Below are positions 1 through 13,328 of a stretch of 64,000 nt of DNA, one piece after another; positions within the stretch are counted from its first letter, which is position 1, and each line of letters begins with the position of its first letter. The stretch lies in the NCBI GenBank assembly GCA_008931825.1, contig QXVZ01007234.1, positions 1 to 64,000 on the forward strand. Direction: 5' to 3'. The translations under genes and the position numbers were made by a program. The DNA comes from Phallusia fumigata. Its lineage: Eukaryota > Chordata > Ascidiacea > Phlebobranchia > Ascidiidae. The notes below the pieces were generated by a model, which ran no database searches, was not told where the DNA came from, and worked only from the letters and a program-made list of their open reading frames with translations.

Positions 1-118
1 AGGCTCAGGGTTAACAGAAAAACATCTATGTAAACAATGCAGCTGCAAAACCAAACGAAAGAGAAATGTATGCCACCATGATCAACATAACTGTTGGGGA
101 AAACATTGACTGGTGGTT

Positions 119-1548
119 ATGAGCACTTCGTCGTTGAATATAATTTTGTTTTCACAATTTGTAAATGGACAAACCTGGAGCTCGTCCCATGAACTGAAAT
201 ATTCAATTGTTTTTTCGCCATTCGTCAATTCATATGCTGAAGCTGAAGCTGGATGTGCTGCAAGGCATGCTACAGTGGCAAAAGTGAAAACAGACGAAAT
301 ACACAATTTTTTGGTCAAGAATTTCGGGTTATTAACAGTTAAGGTGTTATTGTTAAAGACTGTCTTCAAGTGGACCGCAAATGGCTGTTTAATACGACAT
401 AATGACACTAATGTATATTATGACGGTCTTTGCTCACGACAAGTATGTGCTTTCTGTTATATAGAAGACCCACATTCATTCTACATCGGTGCGAGGCGAA
501 ATCTAACCACTAATGGATTCCTATGTGGACAGATGGAACAAGCGTTGGGGTAGGGCAATGGAAACCAGGGGAACCAAACAACAGTGGAAATCATGAAAAC
601 TGTGTGACGATGGGGTGGTACGCTAAACCCGACCCTTCATGCAGTTGGTTGAATATTCAGTGTTCGACTGTATCAAGATACATTTGTGAAAGAAATATTA
701 CAGGTAAATTTACCAATAACAGAACCAATTCCTCATTTTGTACTATTGTTCCTCATTTGTATTTTAGCAACCATAGCATCACAAACAACATATCCAACAA
801 CGAACACTCAAAATGGGTTTAGTACGTTTGCAATACCAGCATCAAATTGGACCAATCACCAGCAACAGGAACAAGGTAATACCCACTTTACGAACCCGTA
901 TCTGGTATAGCAAGTTTGATTTCATGTGTAATCCGATAAAACCAAGCGTACATGCAACAACAGAGAACGCAGGTAAAATAAAGTAAATATTAGTCATTAG
1001 GCAAAAGTAACAAAGCGTCATTCTGCTGCAGCAGAAATCAAAACAAATAGAACATAGACCAAGGAAATTTTCACGTCATAAAATAAATATGAAGCTATTT
1101 CGAAACAGCGGTGAAGTGAAATCAATGACCTAAGGCTGCAGTTTGCTACAAACATTAAAAACAATGTAATGAAATGGAATTTGCATTTTGTAGGGTTGGG
1201 CCTCCCGTTGGTTCTATGTGTTGTCGGGTCAGTTGCTGGGTTCGTCATTGTTTCTTCATTACTCAAACGCATGACAAACTTGTTCATGATGCCTTCAGTT
1301 ACAATTATGTGAGTTGCTTTTTGATAAATAGAGATCGACCCTTTTCCAATTATATCCATGGCATCCAGGTATACAAACAACAGTTAATTTTTTTTTCGCT
1401 CTTTGCAGAACAAGTTAACACCATTGAGCAACGAGCTTCCAGGACACTGGAGACGCCATTGTATGATAATGTTCCAAATGAGATGAGCTACTACAATGTC
1501 TTTTTCGATCCACAAATTGTTTCTGACGAAACACAACGAAACACATGA
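119..1548 (+). pseudogene. Gene 1: CTLD receptor with a short YDNV/YYNV tail, frame-broken
   Basis: This is the first member of the lectin-receptor array. Exon 1 runs from the ATG at 119 (a signal peptide ending near VNG, then QTW) through the first CTLD cysteine to about 337. Exon 2 is 465-703, with FYIGARR, WTDG, GEPNNSG, WLN and RYICER. A stalk exon lies at 768-875 and a membrane exon starts at 1194 (hydrophobic core around VLCVVGSVAGFVIV). The tail exon is 1409-1548 and carries LYDNVP and SYYNVF, both SH2-docking-like. Two problems are visible. The exon 1 donor reads cagTT where paralogues have cagGT. Exon 2 has two extra bases between GF and WTDG, which breaks the frame. The join between membrane and tail is unresolved: a gtgagt donor sits at 1309 and a candidate small exon at 1332-1368. 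A sequencing error could explain the frame break, so it could still be a live gene. Confidence 0.6.
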
Positions 1549-2615
1549 CAATGATGGTCATTTTTACGATCAAGTTGCAAACATCCATCCAACTTACGTG
1601 AATGTGCGTTTGTAAATGCCACCCTTAACCAACGACATTGCTGAATTAAGCTGATTGCAGCCTGCTATTATGTTTGTTGTTTGTATTTTCCTTCGTTATG
1701 TCTTTCCTAGTGAACAATAACCGTATGCAGGTAGTATGTTGTTGACATTCAACTACAACTTTCCAGCGCTGTGTTAGTGATGGTGGAATGGTATTATAAA
1801 ATCTGCGAGTGGTTGACGTTGGATTCTAAAATATAAAATAGATAAATAATATGTGTAAAAATCATTATCCTAATGTTTTCAACTGTTGTGCATTTTAGAA
1901 AAAGGAACGTTGACAAAAAGGGACAGTCAACAGATATCGTATCAAACGAGCGGCTATTTTAACATCACATACATTTTTTTATTAAGCTACAAATGATTCA
2001 TATCTTATATTGAATACACAAAGATATAACTTACTTATTAAATTTGGCACAGTATGTGTTTTTTGGGATTAGCGACTGTTAAACAATATAATGACACAAC
2101 AATTGTCATTCAGTAGCAACCGAAAGTGTAACGTCATGGTTTAGTTGCACAGCTTTACTCAACAGGTGAGATTTTTCTTAAAATACTTTTCAGTCCCGAT
2201 GTTTGCACCTTATTCGGATTAGGAAGAGTTGTTGAATCGTATATTACCGCATTGTCATCGTCACAGAAACCAAACCGAAACGGCAGTGTATGCTTTCCAA
2301 TGCACCCCAGTGGAATGTTTATAATGACGCAGGACTTCCTTGTCTAATCGTGACGTTTTTAGTGGGCGGACTAAGGCTATATCAGCAGTTACTACTACTG
2401 AACACACAGATGTCAAAGCAAGAATAGACAGATACCAATGTGTTTTTACAAACTTACAGGCGATGGTTAAACCTTATTGATGCGTTCACTAGCATAATGG
2501 AAAAATTTGTTTTTCATTGTAAGCTGGCATTTAATCAGAGATAAATTCCAAAAACAATAAAAGTCATTTACAGGAATACAGCTAGAAATTATGTTTTTGT
2601 CGTTGCAGCATTAAT
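1549..2615. other. Spacer between genes 1 and 2
   Basis: No gene is seen here. The spacer holds the upstream block of gene 2 near 2285-2350, which is annotated separately. The rest is AT-rich and unremarkable. Confidence 0.5.
2285..2350 (+). promoter_or_regulatory. Proximal upstream block of gene 2
   Basis: TGACGC-AGG-ACTTCCTTGT lies about 290 bases before the gene 2 ATG. It is a divergent copy of the CRE-like plus CTTCC block found before most other exon 1 copies. Confidence 0.4.
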
Positions 2616-5309
2616 ATGAAAGCTGTAGTTTTTTTGTTATTTTTGTTTGCTCAACATTTGCACGCCCAAGCATGGGAGACATTTCAAGCTTATGAATATC
2701 TCGTTGTTTACTCGCCACTTGTCAATTCATACGCTGAAGCTGAAGCTGGATGTCGTGATAGAAGTGCCACTGTAGCAAATGTTAAAACTACAGAGCTTTA
2801 TGAATTACTAAGAAAGAAAACAGCAACTGTTTCAGGTAATTGAGTGCATGTGGCATATATCTTGTGTTGATGTTTATTTTTATTTTAAATTTTAAAAAGT
2901 ATTTAATGATTAATTTTATCTCGTCATACTGGTAAAATCATATTATTTCTCTTCAAGTAAAACAAAGCTCGGCCACAGTTTGTTGTATTTTATTGAGTTA
3001 AATTTTGTTTCTGTGCACAAGAACGTAATCAATCAAATGAAAACGTTACACCACTGGCACAGAAACGGGCTGCAAAAAGTACGCCACGATAAACACAAAT
3101 GTGGGACACAATGGAAAAGCCGCTACTTTATGAAAAGTACCCAGGGCCGGGAAAGTTAAGAATGGAAAAGCGAGCAGCGCAAATGCCAGCCGGTTGCAAA
3201 ACAATATTTTTTTAAATGTACTTTTAAATCTGGACATTAAAAGTCCTTCATTGTGGGCTGTATTAACAGCGATAGACAGGCAAAGGCAGAAAAAGTGCAC
3301 ATGAAAATAGAGAATCTTTCCAATAACTACATACTCGATTGTCATACGATTGTGCTTAGTTAACTTTAGTAAACATAACGATTTAGAATACATTTACATT
3401 TCTCAGCTAAACCTTACTCATTCTACATCGGTGCGAGGAGGAACCGACCTACGAACACGTTTCAATGGACAGATGAAACAAATGTGGATAACACACAGGC
3501 ACCTTGGAGAACAGGAGAACCAAATGACAGTGGGGGAAAAGAAGATTGTGTGACAATGGGATGGTGGGATGTACCAAGTACAAGGTGGTTGGATGAAAGT
3601 TGTTCAATAACTTCAAGATACATTTGCGAAAGGAGAAATTCGGGTAACATTTTATTTTTTGCATATCGTTGGCACACATCTTTAACCTTTTGTGGTCTTT
3701 ATTATAACTTTTCTTGGTTAAACGTTTAGTTTGTTGTCATCCAGTGCAATACTTATATGTTAAATCAAGCAGTATATCAGCCTACCGAGTGACCCGCATG
3801 TAGCGCAACACTGGATTCAACTAAACTACATTGCCTTGTGCAGTTTTACCAACCACTTCAACAACAACAAGAACAACAACAACTACCACCACTTCTACCT
3901 TGCAAGTTTCAAGCACAACACTGCTCACCTCAACACCTTTCAGCACTTTTGGAAGTTTGTTGGATCCCACCACTTCTACAGTGCAAGGTAAAACTAATCG
4001 ATGATTGGTTTGCCTGTTTTTAAATGCCACACTGTGACAGAAACAACTGAAACCAATGTGCTAGAATCAACAAAAACATCAACAAGAAGCAATTACAATG
4101 CAACTGTTCACGACGTATCCGGTACGACTGCAATTACCCTAAAACCATGGACAAATCCTACAACGTTAATAGTGTACTTTGGTCGTCTAGTATTGGGATA
4201 ACTTTGTGTTGGAGGCTGAACACGTAGTCCTAGCTACAGGATATGACGTAGATTAATCCAAACACAATAAACGTTGGCTTAACTACAGATCAGCAAGTTG
4301 TGCTAATCAGCTTTATGGAAAATGTTTCAAAGTACCGGCAAAATACTTTACAACATGTGGAAATGGGTCAAACGAAACACGACCAATCATACACTAACCT
4401 ATTAAAATGAGAACCTTTAAACTGCGTGTTGTATTTACAGATCAAGGAAGCGATTCAACTTTGATAGCTGTGGCAGTGATTGTTTCTGTTTGCGTCATAG
4501 TTGGCTCTGGCGCTGCAGGACTATTTATGTTCAACAAACGCAGAAGGTAACAAAATTTAACGTTGCTAGAGCCTTACCTAAAAAACGTTTGTTTTTTATT
4601 TGCAGATCCGATGCAGAATTGAAATACGAGACACAAGAATATGCAGAAATTGGTGAGACTTACTCATTACGTGGTTATTCCAAACCGGATTGAACGTTGG
4701 GAATTAAACATAAGATTTTATCGGGAATCCGAATCTTTTTTCGAAACTGACGTACACGTTTTTGAATGCGACACTTTCCCAGGCTCCTGTATAAAAGTAG
4801 GCGTTTCGCCCCAATGTAAAACTATAACTGAGTTGTGTACCAGACATGTTCCATGCTCATGTGTATATATATTTTTGGTTTCCACAGGCGAAATCAAGTC
4901 AACTAGTCAAAACAATTCCAACCCAAACAAACCAACATACGGAAATATTACCGGCAATGAAAACGAGATCAATCAACCCGAATACATTAGCGTCGAAATT
5001 GAAAATGATTCCAACAAACCCAAGGACAATACGCAGCATACTTACGGCTCTGTTTTCAACGAGATCTACAACTGCTCTGCGAACCAAAGTGAAGTAGCAA
5101 TGTACGCCACAACAAAAGATGTTCGAATTCCGAATCAACAGTACGAGTCTGTGAACGATCTAGATGAAAGCACGGATAACCAAGAAATGTATGCTGTGGT
5201 TGTCAAAGATAAGAAGGGAATCGAGCAGCAACATGAAAGTGTTCGATCTGATTACAACGGACACATATACGCAGTCGTGGACAAAACAAAGAAAAACTTT
5301 GTTCAGTAA
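2616..5309 (+). CDS. Gene 2: intact type I CTLD receptor, long multi-tyrosine tail
   Basis: Seven exons join in frame to 418 codons: 2616-2835, 3407-3643, 3844-3987, 4041-4121, 4441-4546, 4606-4652 and 4888-5309. The signal peptide is MKAVVFLLFLFAQHLHA, cut before QAW. The CTLD has one cysteine in exon 1 (AEAGC) and three in exon 2, with FYIGARR, WTDE, GEPND, KEDCVTM, RWLD and RYICE. This is the short-form CTLD pattern, with the Asn of the canonical WND replaced by Leu. A Thr-rich stalk and a small exon with an N-x-T site follow. The membrane segment runs from about TLIAVAVIV to LFMFNKRRR. The 47-base exon gives QEYAEIG. The tail has YGNI, YISV, YGSV, MYATT, QQYESV, MYAVV and IYAVV. A role as a surface receptor docking SH2 proteins is inferred. 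It has the most complete tail in the window, and no lesion is seen. Confidence 0.85.
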
Positions 5310-5824
5310 ACAACTATTGACTTTGATTTCCAACCAAAATGATAATTTTAATTGTTTCGTGGCGAAATTACAAAATTGAAGGTCAGTGCACATAGATGTT
5401 GTATTCAACAAAATCTTTTTGCTACTTCTCATATTCATTGCTTTGTAGACGATAATCGAAAATTATGATAAATATTACAACTGATTTTGCATTTTATATG
5501 TTATGAAGAATCCTTCGGGTTATACACTCTGTTGTGCATTGATCAGTATACACAGGATAATTTATAGACAGCAACCAAATCTACAACGTATGCCAGTGGA
5601 AATTTAACAATGACGCAAGGACTTCCTTGTGCGTGAAGTGGGTGGACCAAAAGCGTAACTGCACTTAAAATCAGAGCAGCTGAACATAGAGATGTCAAAG
5701 CAAGATTGTATATGTGCGAGCTTGTAACAGATGACAGTTAAACCTAGTAACCTTCTGTAAGATATTGAATTTGATCAGAGAGTTTGAAACCAAGCAAATA
5801 ACAACGTTTAGTCGTCCCAGCATC
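5310..5824. other. Spacer between genes 2 and 3, with a proximal block
   Basis: No gene is seen. At 5610-5630 it has TGACGCAAGG followed by ACTTCCTTGT, about 215 bases before the gene 3 start and matching the block before gene 2. Confidence 0.45.
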
Positions 5825-8229
5825 ATGATGAGAACTGCAGCTTGGGTTTTGATTTTTTTTGTTCAACTTTTGCACGCCCAAACCTGGGAGACATTCCAAG
5901 GTTATGAACATCTCGTTGTATTCACGCCACTTGTCAATTCATATGATGAAGCTGAAGCTGGATGTCGTGAAAAAAATGCCACCATAGCAAATGTTAAGAC
6001 TACAGAACTTTACGAACTACTAAAAAATAAAACAACTACCGTGACAGGTAACCGAAGCACGTTACGAAATGCTGTACAAAAGTGTTTGCGTAGTAATTAT
6101 TTATTTTTAAACAATTGGAATTTGCTTGAAAAGTTTGACAAACTGAAGAGCGTGTTTGTCTTACACATACAATTTACACCATATTACACTTCTAAATGTT
6201 AACTTTTGCCCGTAATTATAAACTGGTCAGGATTGACTGTTAAAAGCAATATTATAAACTGATCTGTAGGAAGTTTTTCATGTTGTAGACAATACGATTT
6301 AGAATGGTATGAAATTTCGCAGAAAGGCCTTACTCATTCTACATCGGTGCAAGGAGGAACCAAACTACAAACACACTTCAATGGACAGATGGAACAAATG
6401 TTAATGACACACAGACACAGTGGAGACCGGGAGAACCAAATGACAGTGGGGGAAATGAAGATTGTGTGACGATGGGTTGGGACTATCGACCAAGTACAAG
6501 GTGGTTGGATGTCACGTGTTCAGTTACTTCCAGATACATTTGCCAAAGGATAAATTCAGGTAACAGTTTGTTTTCCTACATTACAATATTTTACAGTCGT
6601 CACTGGAACGTTTTTGGTCGTTATTCATCTTTCTTGTTGCATCTAAACCAATACCCAGACATAAATACCTGAAATACAATCCTTCAACTTGCTGACATCA
6701 ATCGTCTTAATCGCGTTAAAATTAATTCCAAAAGCAAATCCAACTAGTGACTTATGTTATTCAACATGTGATACAATGTCGTTTTTTTCCAGCGACCACT
6801 ACAACGACGACATCAACTACTACTCTGAAAGTTTCAAGTCCAAAACTGCTCACCTTATCAGCGTCCAGAACTTTTCAAAGTTTGTTTGACACCACCTATC
6901 AAGTGCAAGGTTAAATTATTTAGTAGTTGGTTTTCAAGTTTTAAATTACCACGCTTTGACAGAAACTACTGAAATGAACATGTTGGAACCGACAAAACCG
7001 TCCACGAAAGGCAACTGCAATGCCACTGTACAGAACGAACCAGGTACCATAACTGCTATTTCTCTTCAGAGCGCTGTACGTTTCGAACGACACGTTTTTA
7101 GGGATAGATGGCAAATCACTCATGCAAATGTGTCGGGGTATTTCATTTGTCGTTTTGTGGTTTTTGTATTCACACGGAAAACTAATTCAAATAAACTCCT
7201 ATTGAAATTCCAAAAATATACCATTTATCTTTTTAAGGCATTATGTTTTACTAACAACCTACCGGCGTCGCGCGTCAAAATTTGATAAAGTTTACTGTGA
7301 CGAAATAAGGCTGGAAAACAATTTCCTAATGCAGTACAGTGTTGACAGCTATTCGGGATCGCTTGAACTTTTTAACTGAGCAAAGTAAACAACCACCTTT
7401 CTGTTGGAAAACATTTACTTCCAAGTAAATAAAGTCAAGAAAACATTGTTGCAACACGTTAGCTTTAGCTGATGTCAAACTAACACGGCGTTCAAAAAAT
7501 ATATATAACTTATCTATATGAGCCTTAACACTAAAATCAAAACAGTTTATACGCAGTGTTTGCTTTTGTCGATTTTGTACTACGAGGTGCAGGCATCTAA
7601 TTCAGTTTGTTTTTATTCAGCAACTGAAGGTTACCCGTTGGTCTTAATTGTGCTGGGTTCTATTGGCGGATGCATTGTAGGTGTATTTGGAACTGTTGTA
7701 TTTCAGCTCTGTCTGAAACGCCACAAAAGGTGTGTTCAAAAAGTTTAGTTTGGCTGGTAATGAGCTTAAATTTTGTTTTTATGCTGATTTTACAAATGAT
7801 CTTTGTTTATTTTCCAGGAAAAAGGCAGCCAAGGAAGAAAAAAGGAACGAATACGCAGAGCTTGGTGGGTTTGTGACAATAACATCTTCAGCGTTTTTTT
7901 AATTAAGCGAAGGTAGAATGATAAGAGAAAATTAATTGACAACAATAAAATGGGTAACGAGAAACGTTTTCCCGTATATTGTTCAACGACCTAATCAAAG
8001 CAAAACGTCTGCTTTAGATGAAACTAAAATTGGATGCCAATCTAGCCCTGACCAAAATCAAGCTTCAGTCTACATCAACGTTTCCAATAATGAAAACAAA
8101 AACCAGGCTAAAGACAAATGCGTCGATTCGACGGTTGTGAATGTTGAAACAGAATTCACCGATCATCATTACAAAAACATTGGAAACACAAATCAAGCAT
8201 CTGTTATGGAAGAACATAGTAACATGTGA
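5825..8229 (+). CDS. Gene 3: intact type I CTLD receptor with a YxN-type tail
   Basis: Exons 5825-6047, 6323-6559, 6793-6909, 6963-7043, 7621-7729, 7818-7864 and 8018-8229 join in frame to 341 codons. The start at 5825 (MMRTAAW) is chosen because it begins the hydrophobic leader; upstream in-frame codons add a polar stretch. The CTLD matches gene 2, with FYIGARRNQ, GEPND, NEDCVTMGW, RWLD and RYICQ. The stalk is Thr-rich, then a small exon has ETTEMNM and NCNATV. The membrane helix covers about PLVLIVLGSIGG to TVVFQLCL, followed by basic KRHKR. The 47-base exon ends NEYAELG. The tail has VYINVS and HYKNIG, both fitting the YxN rule of Grb2-type SH2 domains, and few other tyrosines. The neighbours on the 3' side are two orphan cassettes with similar tails, which could in principle be alternative 3' ends. 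Confidence 0.8.
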
Positions 8230-11200
8230 TTCCTTATGAGTATAAAAACTAAACCCGAAATAGACAAACAACATTTTCTTACATATCAACGCCAATTAAT
8301 ATTGGCCAATTGGTTCATATTGGAAACGGAAGTGTTATCAATCTTGTCCCCAAATTGATATGGGTAATGCATAACATGTTTAATTTGTACCCTGAGTTGC
8401 ATGTCTTATGCGTTTTTATTACTTTGTTTCTTCTTTGCAAATCATTTACGACTGACCAATAACCGAATCCGCATTGTATTAAGTGCGAAAGTGGGTTTTA
8501 TTACACATAAATGGGACTTACAAATTAATGGCCGAAACTGATTTGTAACGTAATCGACACTTAACAACAACTTGCCAATCTCTAGTGTACATCGATTAAT
8601 GCATTTCCCAACAGTTGTTGCTTCACCGGTTAGTCATCCTCTGCGCGTAATGTTGCGATGACGTAAATTGCAGCCGGTGACCTGCAGTTCGTAAGGTAAA
8701 ATAACATTGCCAGTGGTTTCAATATTGATCTGAGCAATCGAATGGTTTGGGTTTATTTTCATTGGCCTTATGATATAAATGTGAGTCATTGCCACAAACG
8801 AATACTTGTTAAAACTTCTCCAGTGTATCGGTTTACTCGTTTTTCGTCAAAGACGTTCGAATCAAACGTAGAATTGAATTTCCTGTCCCGTTTAATATAA
8901 AAGAACACTCACGGGGCCATTGATATGCATGTTTGTGTGGTTGTCAACAATCTCGCAGGCACAAATCAAGGCACAACGCATGTTTTCCTGTCAGTATTTA
9001 TAAAGCGTGAATCAGGACGATTAACAACAGCGTTGATCGAAACGCAGAAAATGCTTTACCTTGAAATACTGGCTTGTATCTTCTTTTTAAGACCATTAAC
9101 GCCATAAAATGTGCAACTAAAGCAATTTCCAAAAACTTCATCAAGACATCGAGTGACTACAGATATTCAAGTTACTTGTATGCAGTTTGACTGGATGAAG
9201 TTACGTATTTGGGAGAATAAAATTCTCAAGCAATATTGCTTTTTGTATTTCAAGGATCAAAACAAACTAATTAAGTTTCCGTTTTTTCTTTTTTCTATTT
9301 CAAGTGATTACACTTACCTAGTTGGTTATTTTGTACTGTTGTTAATTTGGTGACTTTCAGATTTTCCATTTTTCGCTGTAGTTCTTGGAACACAACCAAT
9401 CAAAAAACAAATCTGAAAGAAATGACAGCATATTTCATAGGCCACCTTTGTTTGTCACTCATCTTTATTGAGCAAAAGGTAACAGCTCCTTTTAGACCCC
9501 TCACAGGCGCTTCATCAGTTTCAACAACAACAACAAATGGTAGTGTGAATAAATGACTTCGGTATTCATTTGCAAGATTAACTGAACCACACACTGCAAG
9601 ACTGTATCGAGTACATGAAAGCCAACCGACAATCCGGTAAACTTTGGTTTGTACCCAAAGTTATTGACACCTTTTGCGGTAAAAAACGTTTTTTCGGACA
9701 AAAACATTACCTGGGTAGGAGTTTCTACTTAGTAAAGCAATCGACATGAATGCACAGAAATATCACCAAGCCAATCGTTTGGTGCACAAGTTGTACTAAC
9801 AGACTGCATCTCCATGTCTGGTATCAGCTCGTTGTGCTGGCGGTTGAATGCAACGTCGTGCGAAATGATCCAAACACCGTTTCCCCCAGGCAGGACACGA
9901 TATGGCGTCAAGTTGCAACGCGCAGAATTCGTGAACTCGAGGCGACCTAATTGATTACCACGTGGTTGGCGTGGTACAGCATACAAGTTTAAGTTTGCCA
10001 AACTCAAAAATCAAATCATTGTCATTAAAACCCCTGTTTATGATGCAATTTTTTATATTTTTTAAGGGCCCAATTTATTTTTTACTTAATTTCAGTTAAA
10101 ATTTGATCCCTGACTAGCAAATTACAAACTCGAGGACAGTATTTTCAGTAACCAGTTACAAAAACAATAAATTTTACCTCCATGTAGAAAGGATTTCGAA
10201 AAAGGCTTCTTTGATGATGGTAGCTTCATTAACGGGCAAAAGAATTCTTCGAATGCCATAAGACAAGGCTGTTTGTCCTTTCTTTAAAAGTCAATTAGAT
10301 GACTTGACCCGACACGTGAAGCAACAAACGACACTTTATCGTCAACAAATTCTGCCGAATATAGTCAAAATCCCAAAATCAACTGAACCCATCTTAGAAT
10401 GATTGCCATTCTATTCGATGGCTTGAACCTGAACGAACCTTCAATTCTGTTAAAAAAATCTTCTGTCATCCTTTCATCACTTTAACGTGTAATCTGCGTT
10501 AAATGCTGCAGTCAGAGGGGGCGTCACGCTGTTTTATACGAGAGGTGACATCATAACACAGTGGCGACATCCAACGAGCATCGAAAGTAAGCACATCATA
10601 ACAAGAGAAACTAGTGTTCAGTTTTTGCCCAAAAAACGCCATTAACATCAAGAACATTTCTATGTACACTTAAAACCACAAAAATATACACTTGAAGGTT
10701 ATCTTAACGCAAACAAACAATTAAGTTACAAAACATCTTCTGAAAAAAATTGTAAAAATATGTCCTGTGTTCATTTAGCCATATGTCCAAACCTAAAGGA
10801 TGTCCTAACAGAATATTAGTTGTATTTTGGGACCTACAAGCGCGTATGCCACTGGTTCTCAAAATTTTTAAAAATGTTTGCATAACGGTCCCCTTACAGT
10901 TTTTGTAAAAACTAACTTCAAACGATTACAATTCAACAATGCTTTGTTTACACTATCAACGCGTAAATGTATCTTGTGACATCGCAAAGCAACATTGCGC
11001 GGTGGTGCTACAAGTGCACAAACAACATGCATTAGGTATGTTTCTCCAACCACGCGATACAACATTGTGAGACGGAAGATGTTACGCGGTCCACACCAAA
11101 ATCGTCTCAGATGGCCTTTGAGAGCCGCTGTTATGTGCAAATCAGGGTTAAGATTTAACTCTGCTAGACGTTGGAAAAAGCTTTGTACCTTTTATTTTAA

Positions 11201-11283
11201 ATAAAATGACGTGGATTAAAAAAACAAGTCAAGTAATAAATTTTGTAGGCAAATGTCGAAAGCAAATCTTGATGTTTGTGAAG
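8230..11283. other. Gene-poor spacer with repeats and promoter remnants
   Basis: No lectin exon is seen. The spacer holds a degraded proximal block near 8955-9030 (ACAACGCATG, then AAGCGTGAATCAGG), an unclassified minus-strand coding repeat (9330-10290), a decayed copy of the distal palindrome block near 10540-10590 (GTGACATCATAAC, then GCGACATC), and a hAT-like end near 10852 (CCACTGGTTCTCAAA). It looks like a graveyard of the same parts used elsewhere in the array. Confidence 0.5.
9330..10290 (-). repeat. Unclassified minus-strand coding repeat, copy 1
   Basis: The best kept of three copies (others near 40275-40880 and 54290-55000). The minus strand has a 92-codon open stretch at 10007-9729 with words such as LPGGNGVWIISHDVAFN, and another coding-looking stretch near 10180-10290. 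A third conserved patch near 9420-9590 includes LPFVVVVETDEAP, shared with copy 2. Conservation at the protein level across copies says it once coded. The family is not recognised; it may be a mobile element or a duplicated host gene. It is treated as broken. Confidence 0.45.
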
Positions 11284-11981
11284 ATGAAAGTTTTCCTTAC
11301 CTTGCAGTGATATTGAGTGTCATTGGTGGATGCATCATTGGTGTAATTGGCGTTGCCCTTTTCCAGCGATGTAGGGTAGGTTCAAATATATGATGTTAGG
11401 TTAGTGGGTTTCGATTGCAGGCCTTAGGGGTACCACGACTAATTTTCGTTAATTTGTTTTTCTCTTAAATTGAGTATGACCAGCTGGAGTGGCAGTACAC
11501 AGTGCTTGCAAAATATACTAAATTGATTGGATTGATGTCTAAATATGTTTTTTTTTTTACTTTATCTTGTTCTTTAAGGGGTCATGTAAGCCGTTATGTT
11601 TGTTGCGATTCATAAGCACTACAGCGAAGGGTGTCGCAAAACAAAAAAGGTTGCGAACCATTGGGTTAGGTTATGAATGATTTGCATTTATTTAATTTGT
11701 AGGAAGAAGTCGGAAGCCAACGAAAATATCGGTAACTTTACCTATGTTTTCCTAAATGTTACGTATTTTGAATGTGATAAACACGAAAAATCATTTTTCT
11801 AGATGAACCCGAAATTGGGCCGCAACAAGGGAGCGACAAAAATGTGCAACAAACGACCCCATCGCACACAACTGGGAACGAAATTGCTGATCAAGATTAC
11901 GAATACATTGCTAACACATATACGACACCTATTAGTGCAAGCAAAAACGAAACTGCGATTCTATGCGAGTATGAAAACTAA
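11284..11981 (+). pseudogene. Orphan membrane-tail cassette 1 (type B)
   Basis: Three 3' exons occur without any lectin exon of their own. The membrane exon starts at 11284 (DESFPYLAVILSVIGG to ALFQRCR), with a donor near 11375. A shortened exon at 11703-11731 reads KKSEANENIG and lacks the tyrosine of EYAEIG. The tail exon 11803-11981 is open to a stop and has DYEYIANTY and a terminal CEYEN, but lacks the GYVNV segment. A hAT-like fragment sits in its first intron. It could be an alternative 3' end for gene 3 by long-range splicing, or a deletion relic. The open tail favours recent decay or continued use. Confidence 0.6.
11575..11665. mobile_element. hAT-like transposon end in cassette 1 intron
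   Basis: On the reverse strand the fragment starts AACCCAATGGTTCGCAACC, the usual look of a hAT terminal repeat. The opposite end is not clear. It is probably a truncated non-autonomous copy. Confidence 0.4.
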
Positions 11982-13328
11982 ATTTAACGAGACAAAGGTA
12001 AAAATGAGAATATTATCTTTTTAATCGACATTGTGGTCTTAATCGAGCACAATTTTTATGTTTTCGAAAGGTAAATTCAGCATTGCTTTTTCCAATAATG
12101 ATACGTTTTTACCACACTGGTTCATTTATTTCGTTCCACAACACATCCTGTGCATAATTGCATGGTCGCTCGTTTGCAATAATTCGTTGTTTTGCAAGGG
12201 CATTTTTAATACGAGTCAAGTCAAGTCAAGTAAAAGTTTATTCGCATTGTCACTTCATTTTTCATTGTTAAACGGTTTTATAAAACAGCAAGGACACCGA
12301 CAAAAACATGGGTTATCGAGTCAAGTGTCCTAAAATACGTAATAAAAAATAAGCTTGACTTCATACAATCAGACAATACGACATACGGTGTTATGCAGGA
12401 CATTTCCAAACTCACACGATCACAAACAACGACAACCGTAAAATTACAATAAAAACATCAACACTGGAACCATTCTCTACTGGGCATCAGTAAACACACC
12501 TCTTGACAATTGTTGTTAAGCAATTAACTCATCATCTGGGTCTAATGTTCTAATGAATCATTTTCTAGGTGATCTGCAGTTTAGTAAACAGAAAAATAAA
12601 AACAATGACATCATCGGGGGCTAAGAGCACTCGTAAGGAACACACACGTTTAGTAATGGTTTTATGTTCGCATGTGCTTTTATGTCCAATAAAGCATTAC
12701 AAGGAATAATTTGTGTGAATATTATAGGGTATGCAGTCTAATGCATTTTTCCAAACAGGGTTTAGATTTGTTCAAAACCTTGATTTTGTCTGTTTTCTGG
12801 TAAATCTATGCCATTCTTTCGTGTTATTGTGTAAAAAAGATACCAAATATCGGAATGCTTGTGCACGAATTAAATCGAAACCTGGCAAAGGCAGCAACTA
12901 AAGACCAAAAATTCTAGGTCGTTCAAAACTAGTATATTACAAATTTATTTTTCCCGTGGTTTAACAAAATGTAAAAGTCACAACTACTAATTTAAAAAGC
13001 ATCAAAATACCATTGCAAGCTTTATATACAAAACCTTAGCCATAATAATTTTGGTCAAGAACCCACTGCCAAACTTGGCCAAACAACTTTGCCAGTGTTA
13101 ACGAGACTCTAACCGCGTGAATATTGCGACAGAAAACCCACTTCACAAGCTATGCGTTAAACAATACATTTAAACTAACGCCAGATCAATTAGACCAATT
13201 CTAATAACATCAAGGTTAACATACATTGCAACCAAGTACTAAATGAACCAATTGCTGATACCCTTTACGCACTGTCAATAGACCAAAGTGTTGGCAAGTT
13301 CAATAGTTGAAGCTCTTTGTGTTGTTAG
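11982..13328. other. Spacer with a truncated promoter unit and intron remnant
   Basis: No lectin exon. At 12214-12235 there is a short TCAAG repeat that opens an AT-rich repeat-like stretch. At about 12770-12915 lies the start of the usual 5' unit (TTTCGTGTTATTGTG, then GGCAGCAACTAA). It then runs into sequence that matches the intron just before the gene 5 membrane exon (12950-13320 against 21240-21590). The segment that should hold lectin and stalk exons is absent, so cassette 2 looks like an internal deletion of a gene 5-like unit. Confidence 0.6.

Noticed and set aside
12058-12333. 91-codon plus-strand frame
   Set aside because: It crosses a TCAAG repeat and AT-rich DNA with no conserved partner in the window.
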